DNA of 64,000 nt from CAVQMB01 sp963713445 (GTDB lineage Bacteria > Pseudomonadota > Gammaproteobacteria > Competibacterales > Competibacteraceae), in NCBI GenBank assembly GCA_963713445.1, contig CAVQMB010000024.1, positions 1 through 64,000 on the forward strand. The letters run 5' to 3'. The position numbers were made by a program, and so were the translations under genes. Within the stretch, counting starts at the first letter, position 1. Each line of letters starts with the position of its first letter. Shown here piece by piece: positions 17,986 through 27,214 of the stretch. The notes under the pieces were generated by a model. That model saw nothing but the letters and a program-made list of their open reading frames with translations. It ran no database searches and was not told the origin of the DNA.

Positions 17986-19291
17986 GCTTGAGCAAGGCGG
18001 GATAGTTCGGCGCGGCCACCAGACCGGCCTCGACGTACTTGCGCACCTCGGCGGGTGGTTTGTCGTCTGTTTGCGCTTTGCTGGCCTTGTGGAGAAACGT
18101 GTCCGCGATCTGCTGCAGGCCGGCCCGGGCCTTGGCATTGTCTGGATCGATCTCAAGCACCTGTCGAAAACCGTGAGCCGCATTGCTGATCGGTGGATTG
18201 ACCAGACGGCCGGTTTCAAGGTTGAGAGCAGCGACCTCCAGCAACTGACTGACCGTGGTCTTCTGCGCCGCCGTCAATGGCGCCCGCGCATGGCTGGTGA
18301 TACCGAAAATATCGGCATCACTGGTAACCACAGAATGCCACAGCAGGCCAGTTTTCACCATGTAACCGCCCACCCCCAGCGCGGCCAGCATCACCATCAC
18401 CACAGCTAGTGGCCAATGCCGCCGCGACGGCTTTGGCGCCTGCATGATTCGGGTCGGAGCAGTCGCCGTATCGAGCGCCGCCGGTTGGGCTGCGGGCGGC
18501 ACCCGATCCAGTGCCGCGCACAGCTCCGCTGCGCTGGCGAACCGGTCATCCGGCGTCTTGGCCAAGAGGCGGTCTACAATCGCCTGGAACCTGCTCAGAT
18601 CGGGCGCCAGGCGCGGGATCGGCTCATTGACATGCATCAGGGCAATCGCAAACGAATCATCGGCGCGATAAGGCTTGGAGCCGGATAGCATCTCGTAAAA
18701 CACGACGCCCAGGCTGTAGAGGTCGCTGCGCGCGTCGATCGGCTTACCCAGCGCCTGTTCCGGACTCATGTAGCTCGGGGTGCCAATGGCCCAGCCGGCC
18801 TGGGTGACCTGGGTCGCATCACCGAGCACCTTGGCGATGCCGAAATCGGTCAACACCGGCGTGCCATCCTCGCGAAACAGGATATTGGCCGGCTTGACGT
18901 CGCGGTGAACGAACTGACGGTGATGGGCGTAGCCCAGAGCCTGGGCGATCTGGCGCACGATCGACACCGTTTCGGTCACTGGCAGGCCGTCCCGCAGGCG
19001 GTCTTTCAGGGTGCCACCGGCCAGGTACTCCATGGCCATGAAGTAGTTCGATCCGGCCTGACCGATATCGTAGATCGTGACAATACTGGGATGGTTGAGC
19101 TGGGCGACGATTCGCCCCTCTTTCAGGAACCGCTCCCGGAAGGTCTGATCAGCAGCCAGTGAAGCCGCCATCAGCTTCAGCGCCACCCGGCGATCGAGTG
19201 CCTGCTGGAGTGCAAGGTACACGGTCGCCATGGCCCCGCTGCCGATGCGACCCTCGACCACATAGCCCGGAATCCGGACGGTTTCATCCAT
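17948..19291 (-). CDS. Membrane-anchored Ser/Thr protein kinase (Hanks type)
   Basis: The 447-residue kinase has an N-terminal catalytic domain (about 8-265) with glycine loop RIGSGAMATVYLA, VALKLM lysine, catalytic loop HRDVKPANILF, DFGIAK and GTPSYMSPEQALG. A Pro/Ala linker and one membrane helix (LAVVMVMLAALGVGGYMV) follow. The extracytoplasmic part ends in a TPR-like repeat region (NAAHGFRQVLEIDPDNAKARAGLQ). It lacks PASTA repeats. I chose the ATG at 19291 (MDETVRIPGYVVEGRIG). Substrates are unknown. It is divergent from gyrA. Confidence 0.9.
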   Translation of the reverse strand: MDETVRIPGYVVEGRIGSGAMATVYLALQQALDRRVALKLMAASLAADQTFRERFLKEGRIVAQLNHPSIVTIYDIGQAGSNYFMAMEYLAGGTLKDRLRDGLPVTETVSIVRQIAQALGYAHHRQFVHRDVKPANILFREDGTPVLTDFGIAKVLGDATQVTQAGWAIGTPSYMSPEQALGKPIDARSDLYSLGVVFYEMLSGSKPYRADDSFAIALMHVNEPIPRLAPDLSRFQAIVDRLLAKTPDDRFASAAELCAALDRVPPAAQPAALDTATAPTRIMQAPKPSRRHWPLAVVMVMLAALGVGGYMVKTGLLWHSVVTSDADIFGITSHARAPLTAAQKTTVSQLLEVAALNLETGRLVNPPISNAAHGFRQVLEIDPDNAKARAGLQQIADTFLHKASKAQTDDKPPAEVRKYVEAGLVAAPNYPALLKLKYQLDQRLTRN

Positions 19292-19432
19292 CGGGTTCGA
19301 CCCTCGACCAGTCCCCGTCAAGTATAGAACAGCCGACCCGACGACGGGCCGCGGACACGATTGACCAATGCCGTGTGTTAATATTATTCGTTTATTATCG
19401 CATTAAGCCGTAACCACGGAGCGCCGCCCAAA

Positions 19433-22024
19433 ATGGCCGAGTTCGCCAAAGAAATCCTGCCCATCAACCTCGAAGACGAGATGCGGCAGTCCTATCTCGA
19501 TTACGCCATGAGCGTGATCGTCGGGCGCGCGTTACCGGATGTCCGCGATGGTCTCAAACCGGTTCACCGCCGGGTCTTGTTCGCCATGAGCGAGCTTAAC
19601 AACGACTGGAACAAGCCTTACAAAAAGTCGGCCCGCGTGGTCGGCGATGTCATCGGCAAATATCACCCACACGGTGATTCCGCGGTCTACGATACCATCG
19701 TCCGGCTGGCGCAGCCGTTTTCGATGCGCTATCCCCTGGTCGACGGTCAGGGCAACTTCGGCTCCATCGACGGTGATGCCCCCGCGGCCATGCGCTACAC
19801 CGAAGTCCGCATGGCCCGTATCGCCCACGAATTGCAGGCCGACATCGACAAGGATACCGTCGACTTCGTTCCCAATTACGACTCATCCGAGCGTGAACCG
19901 GCGGTATTCCCAACCCGCCTGCCCAACCTGCTGGTCAACGGCGGCTCCGGCATCGCCGTGGGTATGGCCACCAACATCCCGCCCCACAACCTGGGCGAAG
20001 TCACTGACGCCTGTGTCGCACTGATTGACAACCCGGACCTCAGCATCGACGAGTTACTGGTGCACGTGCCGGGTCCCGATTTCCCCACTGCCGGCATCAT
20101 CAATGGCGCGCGCGGCATCATCGAGGCCTACCGTACCGGCCGCGGCCGGATCTACATCCGGGCGCGCAGCCATATCGAAACCGACGAGTCCCGCGGCCGT
20201 GAAGCCATTATCGTCACCGAGCTGCCCTACCAGGTCAACAAGGCGCGGCTGTTGGAGAAGATCGCTGAGCTGGTCAAGGAACGGCGCCTGGAAGGCATCA
20301 GCGAGTTGCGCGATGAATCGGACAAGGACGGGCTGCGCGTCTACATCGAGCTCAAGCGCGGCGAGATCGCTGATGTGGTGCTGAACAACTTGTACCAGCA
20401 CACCCAGTTGCAGAGTGTGTTCGGGATCAACATGGTGGCACTGGTCGACGGCCAGCCCCAGTTGCTCGACCTCAAGCAGATCCTGCAGGCTTTTCTGCGC
20501 CACCGTCGCGAAGTGGTCACCCGGCGGACGCTGTTCGATCTGGGCAAGGCCCGCGATCGCGCCCACATCCTGGAGGGACTGGCCGTCGCCCTGGCCAACA
20601 TCGACCCGATCATCAGCTTGATCAAGGCCGCACCCAACCCCGCCGAAGCCAAGGCCGGGCTGCTGGCCCAGCGCTGGGCACCGGGCATCGTAACCGCCAT
20701 GCTGGAACGCGCCGGTGCCGAGCTGACCCGGCCCCAGGCGCTGGAACCGGGTTTCGGTCTGGTCGGTGACGGTTATCGGTTGTCACCGGACCAGGCCCAG
20801 GCCATTCTCGACCTGCGGCTGCACCGTCTGACAGGCCTGGAGCAGGAGAAGATCCACGGTGAATACAGCGACCTGCTGGAGCGCATCCGGGACCTGCTGC
20901 AAATTCTCACCGATCCCGATCGACTGTTGCAGGTCATCCGGGATGAGCTGACCGATCTGCGGGAACGCTACGCCGATCCGCGGCGCACCGAGATCGTCCG
21001 CGACCAGCAGGATCTGGCGATCGAGGACCTGATCAACGAACAGGACATGGTCGTCACCCTGTCGCACACCGGCTACGCCAAGGCGCAGCCGCTGGCCAGC
21101 TATCGGGCCCAGCGCCGTGGCGGCCGGGGCAAGAGTGCAGCCGACATCAAGGACGAGGACTTCATCGACAAGCTATGGGTTGCCAGCACCCACGATACCC
21201 TGCTGTGCTTTTCCAACCACGGCAAAGTCTACTGGCTCAAGGTCTACCAGTTGCCGCGGGCCGGACGCAACGCTCGCGGTCGGCCGATCGTGAATCTGCT
21301 GCCGCTCGAAGACGACGAGCGCATCAGCGCGGTGCTGCCGGTCCGCGACTTCGCAGCCGATCAATTCGTATTCTTCGCCACTGCCCGGGGCACCGTGAAG
21401 AAAACGTCGCTGGTAGACTACTCGCGACCGCGGACCAGCGGCATCATCGCGGTCGACCTGGCGGCTGACGACCATCTGGTCGATGTCGCGATAACCGACG
21501 GCAGCCGCGATATCATGCTGTTCAACGATGCCGGCAAAGCCATCCGTTTCCCTGAGGATGCGGTCCGCGCGATGGGTCGCAATGCGCACGGGGTCCGCGG
21601 CATGCGCCTGATCGGCGAGCAACGGGTCATTGCGCTGATTGTGATCGAGCGCGGTGCGGTGCTGACGGTCACCGCCAACGGCTACGGCAAGCGCACGGCG
21701 GTGGACGAGTACCCGCTGCGTGGTCGTGGAGGCCAGGGCGTGATTGCGATGCAGACCTCAGAGCGCAACGGGCCGGTAATCGGCGCCGTGCAAGTCGACC
21801 CCGAACATGAGATCATGCTGATCACCAATGCCGGGACCCTGGTCCGCACCCGGGTTGCGGAAATTTCGTTACTGGGCCGCAATACCCAGGGCGTCAAGCT
21901 GATCAGCCTCCAACCCGGTGAGAGTCTGATCGGGTTGGCCCGCATCGAGGCTGATGACGAAGACGACCAGGACAGCGACAACCCCCAGCCCGACGCCGGC
22001 GATAGCGAGTCCGACAACAACTGA
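19433..22024 (+). CDS. gyrA: DNA gyrase subunit A
   Basis: Gyrase A breaks and rejoins DNA to introduce negative supercoils. The 863-residue protein has the winged-helix/tower breakage domain with catalytic Tyr122 (in AAMRYTEVR), the C-gate coiled coil and six C-terminal beta-pinwheel blades with the GyrA box (QRRGGRG). The quinolone-resistance positions corresponding to E. coli Ser83 and Asp87 are Ser83 and Asp87 here, the wild-type residues. The last ~25 residues are strongly acidic. It heads the gyrA-pheA-hisC-tyrA-aroA-cmk run. serC, often next, is missing. Confidence 0.98.
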   Translation: MAEFAKEILPINLEDEMRQSYLDYAMSVIVGRALPDVRDGLKPVHRRVLFAMSELNNDWNKPYKKSARVVGDVIGKYHPHGDSAVYDTIVRLAQPFSMRYPLVDGQGNFGSIDGDAPAAMRYTEVRMARIAHELQADIDKDTVDFVPNYDSSEREPAVFPTRLPNLLVNGGSGIAVGMATNIPPHNLGEVTDACVALIDNPDLSIDELLVHVPGPDFPTAGIINGARGIIEAYRTGRGRIYIRARSHIETDESRGREAIIVTELPYQVNKARLLEKIAELVKERRLEGISELRDESDKDGLRVYIELKRGEIADVVLNNLYQHTQLQSVFGINMVALVDGQPQLLDLKQILQAFLRHRREVVTRRTLFDLGKARDRAHILEGLAVALANIDPIISLIKAAPNPAEAKAGLLAQRWAPGIVTAMLERAGAELTRPQALEPGFGLVGDGYRLSPDQAQAILDLRLHRLTGLEQEKIHGEYSDLLERIRDLLQILTDPDRLLQVIRDELTDLRERYADPRRTEIVRDQQDLAIEDLINEQDMVVTLSHTGYAKAQPLASYRAQRRGGRGKSAADIKDEDFIDKLWVASTHDTLLCFSNHGKVYWLKVYQLPRAGRNARGRPIVNLLPLEDDERISAVLPVRDFAADQFVFFATARGTVKKTSLVDYSRPRTSGIIAVDLAADDHLVDVAITDGSRDIMLFNDAGKAIRFPEDAVRAMGRNAHGVRGMRLIGEQRVIALIVIERGAVLTVTANGYGKRTAVDEYPLRGRGGQGVIAMQTSERNGPVIGAVQVDPEHEIMLITNAGTLVRTRVAEISLLGRNTQGVKLISLQPGESLIGLARIEADDEDDQDSDNPQPDAGDSESDNN

Positions 22025-22031
22025 ACCAGTC

Positions 22032-23120
22032 ATGGCCGATAGCGAAAAACTGCAGGCCCTGCGCCGCCGTATCGACGACCTGGACGAACAAGTCCAGGCA
22101 CTGATCAGCGAACGTGCTCAATGTGCCGTGGAGGTGGCAAGCGTCAAACGCAGTGCGACCCACGGTAAGGTATCCTACTACCGACCGGAGCGTGAAGCGC
22201 AGGTGTTGCGACGGATCCGGGCCCGCAACAACGGGCCGTTGGCGGATCACACCATGGCCCGGCTATTTCGTGAAATCATGGCTGCCTGCCTGGCCCTGGA
22301 GCAGCCTCTCACGGTTGCTTTCCTGGGGCCGGCCGGCACCTTCACCCAGGCTGCCACCCGGATTCACTTCGGCCACGCGGTGCGGGCTACCGCGTTGCCG
22401 GCCATCGCCGATGTATTTCGCGAGGTCGAAGCGGACAGCGCTGAATTCGGTGTCATCCCGGTGGAGAATTCCAGCGAAGGCACACTGGACCGCTGTCTCG
22501 AGTTGCTGCTGCATTCGTCGGTGAAGCTCTGCGGGGAGATCCTGCTGCCCTGCCATCAGCAACTGCTCAGTCGCGCGGCCGGCCTGAAGGACATCGAACG
22601 TATCTACGCACCGCAGGCCAGTCTGGTCCAGTGTCGCGAATGGCTCGACGCCAACCTGCCCCAGGTGGACCGGATCGCCGTGGCCAGCAACGGCGAGGCC
22701 GCTCGGCTGGCTGCCCGCGACAGCAGCACCGCCGCCATCGCCGGTGAGATCGCCGCTGAAATTCACGAACTCTCGCAGCTGGCCCGCAACATCGAGGACA
22801 ATCCAGCCGATCAGACGCGCTTCCTGGTCATCGGCAAGCAGATTATCGGACCATCGGGGCAGGACCAGACCGCCTTACTGATTGCCACTAACAACCGCCC
22901 CGCTCTGTTGCCGCAACTACTGGCACCGCTGACCCAGTACGGGATCGAACCGGACCGGATCACGGCCCGTCCGCTGTACCGGGAGCGCTGGGACCGGTTG
23001 ATCTATCTGGAACTGCAGGGTCACCAGGACCAGTCCGCCGTTAAAGAGGCGCTTGCGGAGCTGGGCAAGGTGGCTGATTTTCTCAAGGTTCTGGGCTCTT
23101 ATCCGATCCAATCCTCCTGA
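22032..23120 (+). CDS. pheA: Chorismate mutase/prephenate dehydratase (P-protein)
   Basis: This bifunctional 362-residue enzyme converts chorismate to prephenate and then phenylpyruvate for phenylalanine. An AroQ mutase domain (LQALRRRIDDLDEQVQALISERAQ) comes first. The dehydratase domain follows (VAFLGPAGTFTQAA, VIPVENSSEGTLDRCLELL, NPADQTRFLVIG). The C-terminal ACT regulatory domain (QTALLIATNNRPALLPQLLAPL) should bind phenylalanine. The ATG at 22032, 7 bp after gyrA, gives the family's usual start. A longer in-frame extension inside gyrA is unlikely. Confidence 0.96.
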   Translation: MADSEKLQALRRRIDDLDEQVQALISERAQCAVEVASVKRSATHGKVSYYRPEREAQVLRRIRARNNGPLADHTMARLFREIMAACLALEQPLTVAFLGPAGTFTQAATRIHFGHAVRATALPAIADVFREVEADSAEFGVIPVENSSEGTLDRCLELLLHSSVKLCGEILLPCHQQLLSRAAGLKDIERIYAPQASLVQCREWLDANLPQVDRIAVASNGEAARLAARDSSTAAIAGEIAAEIHELSQLARNIEDNPADQTRFLVIGKQIIGPSGQDQTALLIATNNRPALLPQLLAPLTQYGIEPDRITARPLYRERWDRLIYLELQGHQDQSAVKEALAELGKVADFLKVLGSYPIQSS

Positions 23121-23122
23121 CC

Positions 23123-24247
23123 ATGACACTCAATTTCACCGACCTGGCTGTCGCACCGGTCCGCACCCTACCCGTCTATCAGCCTGGCAAGCCGGACAGC
23201 GAGCTACGCCGCGAACTGGGTATCAGCGACATTGTCAAATTGGCTTCCAATGAGAACCCGCTAGGCCCCAGCCCGCAGGCGGTTGCCGCGCTGCGTGAAC
23301 ATGCCCCGGCGCTGGCGCGGTATCCGGACGGCAATGGCTATGAACTGAAGGCGGCGCTGGCCGACCGGCTGCAGCTGACACCCGACTGCATTACCCTGGG
23401 CAATGGCTCCGACAACATCCTCGAGATGCTGGCGCGCGCATTCCTGGATCCGGAACGGGAAGCGGTCTATTCCGAACACGCGTTCGCGGTCTACGCGCTG
23501 GTGGTGCAGGCCACCGGCGCCAAGGCCCGGGTAGCCCGGCCGCGGGGTGACAACGACGCCATGCCGTATGGTCATGACCTGGATGCAATGCGGGATCTGA
23601 TCGGCCCGCAGACCCGGCTGGTGTTCATCGCCAATCCCAACAACCCGACCGGAACCTGGTTGACGGCCGCCGAACTGGAGCGTTTTCTGACGGCTGTGCC
23701 GGAACAAACGCTGGTGGTGATCGACGAGGCTTATCACGAATATGTAGAAACTGCCGGCTACAGCAGCGCGATAGGCTGGCACAAGCGCTTCCCCAATCTG
23801 GTGGTGACACGCACCTTCTCCAAGATCTACGGCCTGGCCGCTCTACGGGTAGGATACTCGGTAGCGCAGCCGGCAGTCGCCGAACTGCTCAACCGGGTAC
23901 GCTCACCATTCAACGTCAACGCAATGGCGCAGGTGGCCGCGCTGGCCGCACTCAGCGACGATGCGTTTGTCGCCCGCAGCCGGACTGTCAACCAGGCCGG
24001 CATGGCGCAGATTACCGCGGCGTGCCGGCGTCTGGGATTACGGATACTGCCATCGGTCACCAACTTTCTGTGCATCGAACTGGGCCGCTCGGCGCAGCCC
24101 GTCTACCAGTACTTGCTGCGTCAAGGCGTGATCGTACGACCGGTGGCCAATTACGGCCTGCCACAACACCTGCGCGTCACTATCGGCACCGAAAGCGAGA
24201 ACCAGCGCTTCATCACGGCGCTGCAAGCAGCCCTTGACGCGACATGA
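23123..24247 (+). CDS. hisC: Histidinol-phosphate aminotransferase (HisC2 type)
   Basis: This 374-residue PLP enzyme of fold type I has KLASNENPLGPSP, NGSDNILEMLARAF, FIANPNNPTGTWL, VIDEAYHEYV and the PLP-lysine motif TRTFSKIYGLAALRVGY. It transaminates imidazole-acetol phosphate in histidine synthesis. Copies located between pheA and tyrA in gammaproteobacteria often also act on aromatic keto acids, so a role in phenylalanine and tyrosine synthesis is likely. It starts 2 bp after pheA and overlaps tyrA by ATGA. Confidence 0.95.
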   Translation: MTLNFTDLAVAPVRTLPVYQPGKPDSELRRELGISDIVKLASNENPLGPSPQAVAALREHAPALARYPDGNGYELKAALADRLQLTPDCITLGNGSDNILEMLARAFLDPEREAVYSEHAFAVYALVVQATGAKARVARPRGDNDAMPYGHDLDAMRDLIGPQTRLVFIANPNNPTGTWLTAAELERFLTAVPEQTLVVIDEAYHEYVETAGYSSAIGWHKRFPNLVVTRTFSKIYGLAALRVGYSVAQPAVAELLNRVRSPFNVNAMAQVAALAALSDDAFVARSRTVNQAGMAQITAACRRLGLRILPSVTNFLCIELGRSAQPVYQYLLRQGVIVRPVANYGLPQHLRVTIGTESENQRFITALQAALDAT

Positions 24248-25119
24248 GCGCCCTCCCCCTGATTCAGCGGCTGTGTGTCATCGGGGTCGGCCTGATCGGT
24301 GGCTCGCTGGCCCGTGCCCTGAAGCAGGCCGGCGCGGTGGCCGAGGTCGTCGGCAGCGGCCGGCATGAAACCACGCTGGAACGGGCCCGGGCGCTCGGCG
24401 TGATCGATCGCTTCGAGCTCGACCCCGCCCGAGCCGCCGCCGGCGCCGATGTGGTGGTCATCGCCGTGCCGCTGGGTGCCGTGCGCGCGGTACTGCAACA
24501 CATCGCGCCGGTGCTGGACACGGATACCGTACTCACCGATGTCGGCAGCGCCAAGTGCTGCGTGGTCGAGGATGCACGTGCGGTATTCGGGTCGCTGCCA
24601 GGCGGTTTCGTGCCCGGTCATCCCATAGCCGGCACCGAAAAGAGCGGTGTTGAGGCGTCTTTCGCCGAGCTGTTCGAGCGTCGCCGGGTCATTCTCACGC
24701 CGCTGCTGGAGAGCGAAGCCTGGGCCCACGACAAGGTGCGGGCGATGTGGCAGGTCACCGGTGCCGAGGTGATCGATATGGGCGTACAGCACCATGACAC
24801 CGTGCTGGCCGCAACCAGCCATTTGCCGCACATGCTGGCTTACACGCTGGTCGAAGCACTGGCGCGGATGGATGATCGCGCCGAGATCTTCCGCTACGCG
24901 GCCGGCGGCTTCCGCGATTTCACCCGTATCGCCTCCAGCGACCCGACGATGTGGCGGGACGTATGTCTGGCCAACCGGAGTCCGTTGCTGGCGGCGCTCG
25001 AGGAGTTCCACGTCAGTCTGGACCGGCTCAAGGGCGCGATCGACCGCGGCGACGGCGAGACTATCATGGCGACATTCCAGCGCGCCAAGCACGCGCGCGA
25101 CAACCTCTATCTCGATTGA
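24244..25119 (+). CDS. tyrA: Prephenate dehydrogenase
   Basis: This NAD-dependent enzyme converts prephenate (or arogenate) to the tyrosine precursor. The 291 residues start with a Rossmann loop CVIGVGLIGGSLARALKQAG. They continue with VVVIAVPLGAVRAVL, LTDVGSAK and the substrate-site segment PGHPIAGTEKSGVEA, then a helical dimerisation domain with HHDTVLAATSHLPHMLAYTL and FRDFTRIASSDPTMW. There is no fused mutase domain and no ACT domain. It starts inside the hisC stop and is followed 5 bp later by aroA. Confidence 0.95.
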   Translation: MSALPLIQRLCVIGVGLIGGSLARALKQAGAVAEVVGSGRHETTLERARALGVIDRFELDPARAAAGADVVVIAVPLGAVRAVLQHIAPVLDTDTVLTDVGSAKCCVVEDARAVFGSLPGGFVPGHPIAGTEKSGVEASFAELFERRRVILTPLLESEAWAHDKVRAMWQVTGAEVIDMGVQHHDTVLAATSHLPHMLAYTLVEALARMDDRAEIFRYAAGGFRDFTRIASSDPTMWRDVCLANRSPLLAALEEFHVSLDRLKGAIDRGDGETIMATFQRAKHARDNLYLD

Positions 25120-25124
25120 GACGC

Positions 25125-26441
25125 ATGCAGCCACAGCACTTTGTAGTCGAACCCGGCGGCCGACTGCGCGGCCGGCTGCGGGTTCCGGGCGACAAATCGA
25201 TTTCGCACCGGTCCGTGATGCTGGCAAGCCTGGCTGACGGCACCAGTACGATCAGCGGATTCCTCAATGGCGCCGACTGCCTGGCAACGATCCGGGCATT
25301 CCGGGCCATGGCCGTGGCGATCGACGGTCCGGATCAGGACCGGGTCAGCGTACACGGGGTTGGGCTGCACGGCCTGAGAGCGCCGCCCGGCCCGCTCGAC
25401 ATGGGTAATGCCGGCACGGCCATGCGGCTGATTGCCGGCATTCTCAGTGCCCAGGACTTCGCCACCACACTGATCGGCGACACATCGCTCAGCAAGCGCC
25501 CGATGCGCCGTATCACTGAACCGCTGGGATTGATGGGCGCGCGCATCGAAACCAGCGCCAATGGCACAGCCCCGCTGCTCATCCACGGCGGCCAGGTGCT
25601 GCACGGCATCGACTACCGGCTGCCAATCGCCAGCGCTCAGGTCAAATCGTGCCTGCTGCTGGCCGGATTGTACGCCCGCGGCACCACCCGGGTAACCGAA
25701 CCGGCACCGAGCCGGGATCACACCGAGCGTATGCTGGAAGCCTTCGGTTATCGCCTCCACCGGGCCGATACCGCGGTTAGCGTACCGGGCGAGGGTCGTC
25801 TGACAGCCACCAATATCGAGGTACCGGCGGATATCTCATCGGCCGCTTTTTTCCTGGTCGGTGCCAGCATCGCACCGGGTTCGGACGTAATCCTGGAGCA
25901 CGTCGGCCTTAATCCGACCCGTAACGGCATGCTCGCTATTCTGCGCCTCATGGGTGCGGACATAAAAGAACTCAACCCGCGGCAGATGGGCACCGAACCG
26001 GTGGCCGATCTACGGGTACGTTACGCACCGCTCAAAGGGGTGATCATTCCTCCAGAGCTGGTGCCGCTGGCCATCGACGAGTTCCCCGTTCTGTTCGTGG
26101 CGGCCGCCTGCGCCCACGGCGAAACCGTGTTGACCGGCGCCGCCGAGTTGCGGGCCAAGGAATCGGACCGTATCCAGGTGATGGCCGATGGCCTGAGGCA
26201 ACTTGGCGTTGCGGCCCGACCGACGCCTGACGGCATTATCATTAATGGCGGCCGGCTGGGTGGTGGCGTCACCATCGAAACCCATCATGATCATCGCATC
26301 GCCATGAGTTTCAGCATGGCCGCATTGGCCGCGACCGGCGCGCTGCGCATCCGCGACAGCCAGTTCGTCGATACCTCGTTCCCCGGATTCGCCAGGCTGG
26401 CAGCGGAAGCCGGGCTTGGCATCCGTACCGGGCAGGATTGA
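25125..26441 (+). CDS. aroA: 3-phosphoshikimate 1-carboxyvinyltransferase (EPSP synthase)
   Basis: This shikimate-pathway enzyme joins PEP to shikimate 3-phosphate. The 438 residues include VPGDKSISHRSVMLASLADG, the PEP-loop DMGNAGTAMRL, SAQVKSCLLLAGLYA, RDHTERML, RAKESDRIQVMADGL and HDHRIAMSFSMA. The VPGDKSISHRS start and overall pattern resemble the class II form more than the E. coli form; I did not score this. I chose the ATG at 25125. The end overlaps the cmk start. Confidence 0.96.
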   Translation: MQPQHFVVEPGGRLRGRLRVPGDKSISHRSVMLASLADGTSTISGFLNGADCLATIRAFRAMAVAIDGPDQDRVSVHGVGLHGLRAPPGPLDMGNAGTAMRLIAGILSAQDFATTLIGDTSLSKRPMRRITEPLGLMGARIETSANGTAPLLIHGGQVLHGIDYRLPIASAQVKSCLLLAGLYARGTTRVTEPAPSRDHTERMLEAFGYRLHRADTAVSVPGEGRLTATNIEVPADISSAAFFLVGASIAPGSDVILEHVGLNPTRNGMLAILRLMGADIKELNPRQMGTEPVADLRVRYAPLKGVIIPPELVPLAIDEFPVLFVAAACAHGETVLTGAAELRAKESDRIQVMADGLRQLGVAARPTPDGIIINGGRLGGGVTIETHHDHRIAMSFSMAALAATGALRIRDSQFVDTSFPGFARLAAEAGLGIRTGQD

Positions 26442-27115
26442 GCGCCCCTGTGCCGCCCGTCATCACCATCGATGGGCCCAGCGGGGTGGGCAAAGGCACC
26501 CTGGCGCGCTGGCTAGCGGATCGGCTGGGCTGGCATCTGCTGGATTCCGGCATGTTGTACCGGCTTACCGCGCTGGCTGCGCAACACCGGCCAGTGGCGC
26601 TGGATGATGCACCCCGGCTGGCGACCCTGGCTGCAGCGCTGGAGGTCGATTTCAGTGGTGATGCCGAGGCCATCCGCATCCAGCTCGACGGTACCGACGT
26701 CACTAGTGAAGTACGCAGTGAAACGGTAGGTAACGCCGCGTCGCGGGTCGCCGCCCTGAAGCCGGTCCGGCAGGCGCTACTGGCCCGCCAGCGCGCATTC
26801 CGCCAAACGCCCGGCCTGGTGGCCGACGGCCGCGATATGGGTACAGTGGTTTTTCCGGATGCCGAGATCAAGTTTTTCCTCACCGCCAGCGCCGAAGAAC
26901 GCGCCCAACGGCGTCATAAGCAGTTGATGCCTAAAAGGAACGGTGCTAGTCTTGCGAGCCTCGCGCAGGCGATTGCCGAGCGCGACGAGCGCGATGCCAA
27001 ACGGACGGTGGCCCCGTTGCGGCCAGCGGCCGACGCCGTCATTCTCGACACCACCGGTTTGACGATCGCGCAGGTCAGGGCGCGTGCGCTGGCTATTGCG
27101 ACAGAACGTTTGTGA
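26438..27115 (+). CDS. cmk: Cytidylate kinase
   Basis: Cmk phosphorylates CMP and dCMP using ATP. The 225-residue protein has the P-loop ITIDGPSGVGKGTLARWLA, LDSGMLYRL, the large CMP-binding insert and VADGRDMGTVVFPDA. A TTG at 26438 overlapping the aroA stop gives the usual N-terminal length. A GTG at 26450 in the same frame has better spacing from the AGGA at 26434-26437, so the start is uncertain by four codons. It is translationally coupled to aroA. Confidence 0.94.
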   Translation: MSAPVPPVITIDGPSGVGKGTLARWLADRLGWHLLDSGMLYRLTALAAQHRPVALDDAPRLATLAAALEVDFSGDAEAIRIQLDGTDVTSEVRSETVGNAASRVAALKPVRQALLARQRAFRQTPGLVADGRDMGTVVFPDAEIKFFLTASAEERAQRRHKQLMPKRNGASLASLAQAIAERDERDAKRTVAPLRPAADAVILDTTGLTIAQVRARALAIATERL

Positions 27116-27141
27116 TGTAGTCGATGTATACACCCAAGGGT

Positions 27142-27159
27142 CCCCGAGCTGATTCGGGG
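27142..27159 (+). promoter_or_regulatory. Hairpin in the rpsA leader
   Basis: CCCCGA (27142-27147) pairs with TCGGGG (27154-27159) around a 6-nt loop in the 99-bp gap before rpsA. No U-run follows, so it is not an intrinsic terminator. rpsA leaders in other gammaproteobacteria fold into hairpins used in S1 autoregulation; a similar role here is inferred. Confidence 0.4.
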
Positions 27160-27214
27160 CTGACAATTTCATTCAACCAACCGGCGGGCACGCCTGCCAA
27201 CGAGCCATTGTCCA

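Noticed and set aside
24151..25227. Minus-strand open frame opposite tyrA
   Set aside because: It is opposite a well-conserved enzyme and has no recognisable motif.
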